Of a DNA stretch of 7,379 nt, positions 1 through 5,259 are shown one piece after another. The stretch covers positions 679 through 8,057 of the forward strand of contig DMAO01000042.1 of the NCBI GenBank assembly GCA_003446545.1, given 5' to 3'. The translations under genes were made by a program, and so were the position numbers. Source of the stretch: Sphaerochaeta sp. GTDB taxonomy: Bacteria; Spirochaetota; Spirochaetia; Sphaerochaetales; Sphaerochaetaceae. Within the stretch, counting starts at the first letter, position 1; each line of letters starts with the position of its first letter. A model generated the notes under the pieces. The model was not told where the DNA came from and did not search any database. It saw nothing but the letters and a program-made list of their open reading frames with translations.

Positions 1-710
1 TTGAGGCAGATGGTTGCCCCAGAGGTTCTCCCTTCGGTGAAGAATTGCAGCATCTCCTCGGTGGTGTTGGAAAGGGGGCTGGTAGCAAGCTGGGTGTGTG
101 TATCTGAGAAGAAGAAGTTGGCATGCCCCTGGTAGTTGGTGTACTCCATCGCTGGCAGCACGGTTATGCCTTCAGGATTGCCGATCTCCTTGTTCTGTTC
201 AGTGTTGTTGTGGTCGGTCAGTGCAATGAAGTCAAGCTTTGCATTTTTTGCGTATTCGATCACCTGGGCTGTACTGTACCAGCCGTCGCTGTTGAGGGTA
301 TGCATGTGTAGGTCCCCACAGAGCCAGGTTGCCTGTTTTGGGTGAATGGCTATGTGAACGGTTACTTCAACACTCTCTTCAACCTTGTAGATGCCCAAGG
401 CTACTGCCCAGGTTCCCTCCTCAATTGCCTGTCTTCTATAGCCAGGGGTTGCGCTGTGCTCGCTGATGTAGACAGATTTCCTATCGGAGCCTGACCAGCC
501 TCGTAGCTGGTTGTGTGCATCGACAAGCCCAAGGTCTATGATGTTGCTCTCGTGGGTCTGCCTTTCAAATTCAGTCTCATTGTATGTATATCTCAAGTAG
601 GAGTAGGTGACTTCAATCTTCTCCGTATGTTGGGGCACTTCAAATGGGAGGGTAAGATACTGCTTTGTTTCAGTTTTGTCGAAGGTCCGCCTTAGGGTGA
701 GTTCTTTCAT
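1..710 (-). CDS. PHP-domain metallohydrolase, CehA/McbA type (partial, C-terminus outside window)
   Basis: The frame is open from ATG at 710 to the window edge, giving 236 residues; the C-terminal part is missing. Residues 1-130 form a probable beta-rich N-terminal domain with the stretch RGWSGSDRK near 70-78. The PHP domain then begins with GDLHMHT (132-138) followed by NSDG (140-143), and ALTDHNN lies at 163-169. In the PHP superfamily these histidines and aspartates (H135, H137, D142, H167) bind catalytic metals for phosphoester or related hydrolysis. The CehA/McbA subgroup is named for carbaryl-degrading enzymes, but most members have no known substrate. No signal peptide is visible, so it should act in the cytoplasm. 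It lies 80 bases after the binding-protein gene on the same strand and is probably the last or a late gene of the transporter operon. The Shine-Dalgarno sequence is weak: GAAAGGAA lies rather far upstream. Family call is firm; substrate is unknown. Confidence 0.88.
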   Translation of the reverse strand, partial: MKELTLRRTFDKTETKQYLTLPFEVPQHTEKIEVTYSYLRYTYNETEFERQTHESNIIDLGLVDAHNQLRGWSGSDRKSVYISEHSATPGYRRQAIEEGTWAVALGIYKVEESVEVTVHIAIHPKQATWLCGDLHMHTLNSDGWYSTAQVIEYAKNAKLDFIALTDHNNTEQNKEIGNPEGITVLPAMEYTNYQGHANFFFSDTHTQLATSPLSNTTEEMLQFFTEGRTSGATICL

Positions 711-739
711 GGGGTCTCTTTATTCCTTTCTTTAGAGAA

Positions 740-766
740 TGGGCGCAGCACTTTGTGCTGCGCCCA
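740..766 (-). terminator. Strong intergenic stem-loop, possible attenuator or mRNA 3'-end stabiliser
   Basis: GGGCGCAGCAC at 741-751 and GTGCTGCGCCC at 755-765 form a perfect 11-bp stem with a 3-base loop. The T at 740 and A at 766 add a twelfth pair. It sits between the stop of the binding-protein gene (791) and the start of the PHP gene (710). Read on the minus strand it is followed by TTCTCTAAAG, not a clean T-run, so it may not be an efficient intrinsic terminator. A hairpin here could protect the binding-protein message from 3' decay and lower expression of the downstream gene. The structure is seen directly; the role is inferred. Confidence 0.55.
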
Positions 767-790
767 ACCTTACACACATCGATCACTCTT

Positions 791-2194
791 TCAGTCTATG
801 ATCTTGTTTGCCCGGAGCTCTTTTTCAGCACCCTTGATGGCGGTGGTCGCATCGGTCTTGCCCATGATGCAATCACTCATCCACTTGGACATGATATCAT
901 AGTACTTGCGGGTGTCCAGCTCTCCATTGGCATACCCCATGGGGGCCACTACGACATCAGCTCTCTGGCCTATGGCTACAGACTCAAGGACACCAGGATT
1001 CATCGTACCCAGCTTACCAAGATCGAACTTGGTGGAGATGGGGAATGGTGCCCCATGGTCCTTGGCATGTTTCTTCCCGAGATCTGTGTACTCAATCTTG
1101 CCATTCACCACATTGTAGTCATTGCCTTCGATACCGGCTGATAGGAGCAATCCTCCCTCAGCTGTGGCCATGTACTCGAGGATCTTGAAGGCTTCCTTGG
1201 GGTTTTTCGCATTGGAAGGGATCGCCCACAGTGAAGCTCCACCCTGTTCAATGTAGTATTTCCCGCTTGGGCCCTTCAGGCCGGGGAGACCGACCATGTT
1301 TACCTTGTCTGGATAGGTGCCAGAGCTCATGGCATTGTTGTTATACAAGCCGGTCCATGCTGCCCAGTCAGAGTCCATGACGATGTCCTGTGATTGCCAC
1401 ATCTTGCTTCTCATGTCGCCAGTCTTACCGGTGAAGGAAGCAGGATCCATCAGGCCTTCCCTGTAGAGTTTTGCCAGCCATTCCCATACGGGCTTTGCTT
1501 GCATATCTACATACGGGGCGTACTTCTTGCCATTGGCATCAAGGAAGACGCCGCGTCTGAGCCCTACAGAGGAGAACCATGGTTGCATGTCCCAGATGTC
1601 GGGCATGTACACGAAGAATGGGTAGTATGGCTTGCGCCCTACAGTATTCTCCATGTAGGCCTTTACCTTCTTGAGCATCTGGTAATAGGCGTCGAGACTA
1701 TTGAGGTTGTCCAGATTGATGCCGACCTTGTCGGTAATCGCCTTGTTGACATTTACCAGGGGGAACACCTCCAGCTTGTTGAAGCCTGCATAGTACTTGT
1801 TGTTGTACTGGATCTTTTCCAGCTCGGCGCGGTCGACATTTTCCTTGTAAACCGCTGAGTTGCTGATCCAGTCAGTGAGATCCGTAAGCGCCCCTTGCTT
1901 GGCAAGGGTGTACATCTGGAACTGGTTCAGATAGATCAGGTCGTACGCCTCGCCAGCCCCGAGCTTTTGCATCAGGACCTGGTCATAGCTTGCAGGAACC
2001 TTCTCCCAGGAGATGTTCAGAGCAGTAGCCTTTTCCATCGCCTCTTCGAAAAGCTTGTTTTCCGCATCATCCTTTCCGCCTGTTACTGCTGCAAGCACCT
2101 TAATCTCAGCCTTGGCCTCAGACTGGGCTTGGGCAAACAGGGGAGAGCCCGCTATAAGCAGGGCAAGAGCCAGCACACATAGCATTTTTTTCAT
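791..2194 (-). CDS. Extracellular solute-binding protein of a carbohydrate ABC importer (family 1, LplA-like)
   Basis: The 467-residue protein captures a sugar or glycoside outside the inner membrane and delivers it to the two permeases encoded just upstream. The start at 2194 is chosen because AAGGAGG lies 6 bases before it and the protein then opens with a textbook signal peptide: MKKM, a hydrophobic core LCVLALALLIAG, and a likely type I cleavage after AQA (residue 23). There is no lipobox cysteine, so it should be soluble in the periplasm. The region around residues 80-110 (AYDLIYLNQF and ALTDLTDWI) is the usual ligand-domain pattern of family 1 binding proteins. Many tryptophans (for example W201, W206, W237, W239, W277, W280, W323) could stack on sugar rings. 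The motif GGASLWAIPSNAKNPKEAFK at 318-337 is typical of these proteins. The ligand cannot be predicted. Confidence 0.92.
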   Translation of the reverse strand: MKKMLCVLALALLIAGSPLFAQAQSEAKAEIKVLAAVTGGKDDAENKLFEEAMEKATALNISWEKVPASYDQVLMQKLGAGEAYDLIYLNQFQMYTLAKQGALTDLTDWISNSAVYKENVDRAELEKIQYNNKYYAGFNKLEVFPLVNVNKAITDKVGINLDNLNSLDAYYQMLKKVKAYMENTVGRKPYYPFFVYMPDIWDMQPWFSSVGLRRGVFLDANGKKYAPYVDMQAKPVWEWLAKLYREGLMDPASFTGKTGDMRSKMWQSQDIVMDSDWAAWTGLYNNNAMSSGTYPDKVNMVGLPGLKGPSGKYYIEQGGASLWAIPSNAKNPKEAFKILEYMATAEGGLLLSAGIEGNDYNVVNGKIEYTDLGKKHAKDHGAPFPISTKFDLGKLGTMNPGVLESVAIGQRADVVVAPMGYANGELDTRKYYDIMSKWMSDCIMGKTDATTAIKGAEKELRANKIID

Positions 2195-2200
2195 AGATAT

Positions 2201-2207
2201 CCTCCTT
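2201..2207 (-). promoter_or_regulatory. Consensus ribosome binding site of the binding-protein gene
   Basis: On the minus strand this reads AAGGAGG, a perfect Shine-Dalgarno core, 6 bases before the ATG at 2194. It fixes the start and excludes the upstream in-frame ATG at 2245. It is the strongest ribosome binding site in the window, which fits the need for binding protein in excess of permeases. Confidence 0.85.
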
Positions 2208-2233
2208 ATGGATTGTATGAAACGTATATGAAA

Positions 2234-2252
2234 ACCCCTCACCAAGAGAGGT
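2234..2252 (-). other. Small stem-loop between permease and binding-protein genes
   Basis: On the minus strand ACCTCTC (2252-2246) pairs with GAGGGGT (2240-2234), including one G-U pair, around the loop TTGGT. It is followed by TTTC. The hairpin begins two bases after the permease stop codon. It is too weak to call a terminator but could be a processing or pausing site separating permease from binding-protein message. Confidence 0.3.
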
Positions 2253-2253
2253 C

Positions 2254-3123
2254 CTATCCTTTGATCGCCCCGATCATGACCCCTGAGGTGAAGAATGTTT
2301 GCGTAAAGAAGTAGAGGACCACCAAAGGGATTGCCGTGAGGACAACAGCTGCCATCTTTGCATTGGCAAAGATGTAGCTGGTACCGCTAGTGGATGTCTG
2401 CTCGAAGAGGATGGAACGCAAGACAACGGGAAGTGTCCACTTTTTCATATCAGAGATTAACGTCACAACTAGTGTGATGTTGTTCCACCTGCGGATCAGT
2501 TCCAAGGTTCCTATGGTCATCAAACCTGGGATGGAGAGGCGCAGGTATATCTTGCTGAAGATGGTAAGTTCGGTAGCCCCGTCTATCCTCGCTGATTCTG
2601 CAAGGGATAGGGGAATGCCTTGGAAGTAGTTGCGCATCAGAAAAACGCTGAAGCCGCTGATCATCCCGTTGACGATAAGGCCCGTATAGGTGTTGAGCAG
2701 ACCCAAATCCCGGTTGACTGCATAGATCCCTATCATTGTCAGCTCATTGGGGACAGTCATGGTCAACAGGATGAAAGATGTCAGTATCTTGCGGAGAGGG
2801 AGATCCCTTTGGGTGAGGATGTATCCAGCTAGTGATGCCATAAGGACATGAAAGAACGTGCCCACTACCGAGACATAGACGGTGGTGAAGAAAGGTTGTG
2901 CGAGGTTCACAAAAGACCAGATGAAGGTATATCCCTCAAATGACGGGGGATTGGGAAACAGGATCAGCCCTGGTGCATCTGATTTTGCTATTGTTGAGAA
3001 GGAAACTGCAAGGACATTGAGCATGGGAAGGCCCATAAGGGCCACTACAAACAGGATGACCACAATGTAGAGAGCCTGTATGGGAAGGGGAAGTCTGTCC
3101 TGCGTTCCAAGTTTCTTAGCCAT
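2254..3123 (-). CDS. Carbohydrate ABC transporter permease, second subunit (LplC/YtcP-like)
   Basis: This 289-residue inner-membrane protein forms half of the transport channel. About six hydrophobic segments are visible, near residues 14-40, 78-102, 112-134, 143-165, 198-210 and 256-276. The signature loop that contacts the ATPase (EAA motif) is at 176-199, with core ESARIDGATELTIF and ending in SIP, in the expected place between the fourth and fifth segments. The C-terminus ends in GVMIGAIKG, the usual ending of LplC-like permeases. Its start lies 4 bases after the stop of the preceding permease gene. The Shine-Dalgarno AAGG (3136-3133) falls inside the end of that gene, so translation is probably coupled. 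The length is normal and no damage is seen. Confidence 0.95.
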   Translation of the reverse strand: MAKKLGTQDRLPLPIQALYIVVILFVVALMGLPMLNVLAVSFSTIAKSDAPGLILFPNPPSFEGYTFIWSFVNLAQPFFTTVYVSVVGTFFHVLMASLAGYILTQRDLPLRKILTSFILLTMTVPNELTMIGIYAVNRDLGLLNTYTGLIVNGMISGFSVFLMRNYFQGIPLSLAESARIDGATELTIFSKIYLRLSIPGLMTIGTLELIRRWNNITLVVTLISDMKKWTLPVVLRSILFEQTSTSGTSYIFANAKMAAVVLTAIPLVVLYFFTQTFFTSGVMIGAIKG

Positions 3124-3127
3124 CTGT

Positions 3128-4012
3128 TCAATCCTTATCGTATTTGATCAGCTTGCGGATGATGGCAGTGAAGATCAGCGTCCCTGCCATTACCAAGGTG
3201 GCACCGGCAGAGGCCGTGCCAGTCTTGAAGTTGATGATTCCGGTCTCAAACACGTAGAGAAGCAGAGTCCCTATCTGCCTTCGGTTAGCTGGGTTTACCA
3301 TGATGAATATTTCGTCAAAGTGTGTAAGAACCCCTATGGAGAGCAATACGAGGATGGTTTTCATTGTTGGTGCCAATGAGGGTAGTATTATGGAACGTAT
3401 CTGCACCATACGAGAGGCCCCGTCGATTCTTGCAGCTTCATAGAGCTGTGAGTCGATGTTGACGATGGCCACCGTATAGAGCAGTGCGAAGTACCCCATC
3501 GATCGCCAGACTCCCATTGCAATGATAAGGGGCCTGGCCAGATAGGGCTGTGCAAGGAAAAAGATCGGGTCAACATTGAACAGGGATAGGAACTGGTTTG
3601 CCAGCCCTTGGATATCGAAGATCAAGGCCCATACGCCTCCGATAACAGCCCACGAGAAAAGGTAGGGAAGGTAGGCTATGGTCTGTACGGTTTTCTTGAG
3701 GGTCTTGTTGAGCAACTCGTTTAGGATGATCGCAAAGAGAAGGGAGAGGATAAAGTAGAGCACCATATCCCAAATCCCGATGATAAGGGAGTTCTTGATG
3801 GAAGCGAGGAAGTCAGGGTCTTGGATGACCAGCGAGTAGTTTTCCACTCCTGCAAAGGGGCGATTACCTATCAGGCGGTTCTCCTGGAAACTCATTACCA
3901 GACCCTTGAGGAAGGGGAAGTAGGTAAAGATAAGGAAATAGAGGGCAATGGGCATGAAGAGGATATAGAAGGTTTTATATTTCTTGAGTTTCTTCCATAG
4001 GCTTCTCTGCAT
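3128..4012 (-). CDS. Carbohydrate ABC transporter permease, first subunit (LplB/YteP-like)
   Basis: This 294-residue inner-membrane protein is the partner permease of the importer. It opens with a basic stretch (KKLKKYK, 7-13) and a first membrane segment near 14-34 ending in YFPFLKGLVMSF, typical of LplB-like proteins. Further hydrophobic segments lie near 73-98, 110-133, 160-183, 215-232 and 267-285. The EAA loop is at 192-211 (EAARIDGASRMVQIR, ending ILP), which docks to the ATPase. It is the first gene of the transporter operon, and a candidate promoter lies about 80 bases upstream. The ribosome binding site is modest: AAGGGG, about 6 bases before ATG. No ATPase gene is present in the window. 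LplABC-type systems commonly use a shared ATPase encoded elsewhere (the MsmX/MsmK arrangement). Confidence 0.95.
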   Translation of the reverse strand: MQRSLWKKLKKYKTFYILFMPIALYFLIFTYFPFLKGLVMSFQENRLIGNRPFAGVENYSLVIQDPDFLASIKNSLIIGIWDMVLYFILSLLFAIILNELLNKTLKKTVQTIAYLPYLFSWAVIGGVWALIFDIQGLANQFLSLFNVDPIFFLAQPYLARPLIIAMGVWRSMGYFALLYTVAIVNIDSQLYEAARIDGASRMVQIRSIILPSLAPTMKTILVLLSIGVLTHFDEIFIMVNPANRRQIGTLLLYVFETGIINFKTGTASAGATLVMAGTLIFTAIIRKLIKYDKD

Positions 4013-4091
4013 TCTCTGCCCCTTTTTCTAAAATAGTGTCTCGATTGGTGCATAAGTATCGTGGCTTTATCTAGATCAATCTTGTAAACAC

Positions 4092-4121
4092 AGTATATCA
4101 TGGATTGTAGAAAATGGACAA
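4092..4121 (-). promoter_or_regulatory. Candidate sigma-70-type promoter of the ABC transporter operon
   Basis: On the minus strand TTGTCC (4121-4116) lies 18 bases before TATACT (4097-4092), and TG one base before the hexamer makes an extended -10 element. Transcription would begin near 4085, giving a leader of about 70 bases before the permease start at 4012. This is the best promoter match in the AT-rich gap. The weak -35 box fits a promoter that needs an activator, such as the AraC protein encoded next door. Seen by eye only. Confidence 0.5.
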
Positions 4122-4130
4122 AGGGTTTTT

Positions 4131-4146
4131 TGTTAAATTTCTGTTA
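4131..4146 (-). promoter_or_regulatory. Direct repeat TAACA-N6-TAACA, possible AraC-family operator
   Basis: On the minus strand TAACA occurs at 4146-4142 and again at 4135-4131, with starts exactly 11 bases apart, one helical turn. The pair ends 9 bases upstream of the candidate -35 box. AraC-family proteins use two helix-turn-helix motifs to contact successive major grooves, so spacing and position both suit an activator site. The upstream copy also lies within a short inverted repeat, ATTTC-TGTTA-GAAAT on the plus strand at 4137-4151. The region is AT-rich, so chance similarity is possible. Confidence 0.35.
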
Positions 4147-4234
4147 GAAATAATTTTTAAAGATATTCGGTGATTTGGTTGGGCATTTTATGGAAAATAA
4201 CGGATTAATTGGCCGTGCAATTACAAAATGAATG

Positions 4235-4242
4235 TAACAGAA
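4235..4242 (+). promoter_or_regulatory. Second TAACAGAA element, inverted relative to the promoter-proximal copy
   Basis: The 8-mer TAACAGAA on the plus strand here is identical to the minus-strand 8-mer at 4146-4139. The centres are 96 bases apart, close to nine helical turns, within the same 269-base gap. This could be a distal site for the AraC-type regulator with looping, or coincidence in AT-rich DNA. The rest of the gap between 4013 and 4281 shows no gene, and I see no convincing terminator after the regulator gene. Confidence 0.22.
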
Positions 4243-4281
4243 CTAAATCGAGAAAAATATAGATTGTAAATTTTCGGACAT

Positions 4282-5184
4282 TTAGGTATTATGTATATCG
4301 TACTGAAGCTGTGCTTTCGTACGATATGAACCGGGGGTCATCCCTGTGTGATTTTTGAAAACGTTGGAAAAATAGGAGACATTGGTAAAGCCGAGGTCCG
4401 AAGCAATCTCCGAAAGTGAATGGGAGTTGGTTGCCAAAAGCTCTTTTGCCTGCTCAATTTTTGCCAGAGTGATGAATCGCTTTGTTGAATACCCTTCAGA
4501 GGCAAAGACAATGCGTGATATTTGTTTCTCGCTGAGGTCCAAATGGGAGGCGATATCTGAAGGTGCGATATTCTTGTAGAGGTTGTCGGTGACAAAATCT
4601 GCAATGATATCCATCCTGCTCTTTGTTGCTGATCCATTCACTGCATGTCCATACTCCATCGATCGTGCCATGGCAACCAGCAGTTCTGGTATTATTGATT
4701 GGATGATGAGCTTGTAGCCCGGTTTCATTTTGAGTGCTTCACCCAAAGCTTTGTCAAAGAGGGCTATGATCCCATTGGTATCCTTGTATGGTGCACAGGG
4801 TTTGTTTAGGAAAAATTCCTGGAGATCAGAGCATTCCCCGTTGCTATCGGGAGGGCTCTCCTTCCTTAGGTGGAATTTGCAGTCAAGGCTGTACTCGATA
4901 AGATCTTCCTTGTTGCAAGAGGTCTGCTCGTGGTAGACCGAGGGAGCTGTTACATAGAAGTCTCCCTGTTGTATGGAAAAGGAGTTGGTGTCAGTGGTGA
5001 CAGTGCAGCAGCCGCGAGCAATGATGTGGAATTCAAAACTCCTATGGGAGTGGAGAGGGATGGTCCAGTCGCCAGATTTTTGCATGACGCGGAACCATTG
5101 GACATCAATGGAGCACCCGCTCATTTCACAGGTTATTGGTAGTTCGGACAGGCGTCTTGATGCCTTGTTCAGCTCATGATCCAT
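4282..5184 (-). CDS. AraC-family transcriptional regulator with cupin-like sensor domain
   Basis: This 300-residue protein has the normal AraC layout. A sensor domain at about residues 30-110 has cupin-like motifs: PLHSHRSFEFHIIARG at 43-58, then QQGDFYVTAPSVYH at 72-85, with H45, H47, E51, H53 and H85 as possible ligand or metal contacts. A helical linker follows at about 140-180. The DNA-binding domain at about 190-290 has two helix-turn-helix units (roughly 206-227 and 256-278) and the family signature NVSYFSNVFKNHTGMTPGSYR spread over 268-288. The first 130 residues contain eight cysteines and the rest none, which is unusual. The start at 5184 is supported by AGAGGT 6 bases upstream. It lies between the transporter operon and the divergent GH38-like gene and probably controls one or both. 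The inducer is unknown. Confidence 0.93.
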   Translation of the reverse strand: MDHELNKASRRLSELPITCEMSGCSIDVQWFRVMQKSGDWTIPLHSHRSFEFHIIARGCCTVTTDTNSFSIQQGDFYVTAPSVYHEQTSCNKEDLIEYSLDCKFHLRKESPPDSNGECSDLQEFFLNKPCAPYKDTNGIIALFDKALGEALKMKPGYKLIIQSIIPELLVAMARSMEYGHAVNGSATKSRMDIIADFVTDNLYKNIAPSDIASHLDLSEKQISRIVFASEGYSTKRFITLAKIEQAKELLATNSHSLSEIASDLGFTNVSYFSNVFKNHTGMTPGSYRTKAQLQYDIHNT

Positions 5185-5259
5185 AGGAGAACCTCTGAAG
5201 GTAGTATGCCTTTCTTAGGTTTTTAGTGCAAGTATTGTAAGAAGAGGAGTTGCCCCTAG
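5185..5259. promoter_or_regulatory. Divergent intergenic region between the regulator and the GH38-like gene
   Basis: Both genes must be started from or near these 75 bases. On the plus strand AGAGGAG (5243-5249) is a good ribosome binding site 10 bases before ATG at 5260. On the minus strand AGAGGT (5196-5191) serves the regulator. A weak minus-strand pair, TTGCAC (5231-5226) and CATACT (5208-5203) with a 17-base spacer, could be a regulator promoter, but transcription would start right at the ribosome binding site. No convincing plus-strand promoter was found; it may lie inside the regulator's 5' coding region. The TAACA element seen upstream of the transporter is absent here. Confidence 0.4.

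Noticed and set aside
755..1858. Plus-strand open frames of 128 and 154 codons opposite the binding-protein gene.
   Set aside because: The minus-strand gene has a signal peptide, a consensus ribosome binding site and family motifs. The plus-strand frames show no domain.
2205..2220. Minus-strand TACAAT considered as a -10 box of a separate promoter for the binding-protein gene.
   Set aside because: No acceptable -35 box lies 16-18 bases upstream, and transcription would start at the ribosome binding site.
2195..2245. An upstream in-frame ATG that would add 17 residues to the binding protein.
   Set aside because: The extension (MVRGFHIRF...) would bury the signal peptide, and the AAGGAGG site lies inside the extension exactly 6 bases before the MKKM start.
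4137..4151. Inverted repeat ATTTC-TGTTA-GAAAT considered as a terminator for the AraC gene.
   Set aside because: The stem is only 5 bp of mostly A-T pairs and lies more than 130 bases after the stop codon, so it is more likely part of a regulatory site.
4249..4276. Imperfect inverted repeat CGA(g)AAAA...TTTTCG just after the AraC stop codon.
   Set aside because: The stem is short and AT-rich with a bulge and no following T-run on the minus strand, so it was not called as a terminator.
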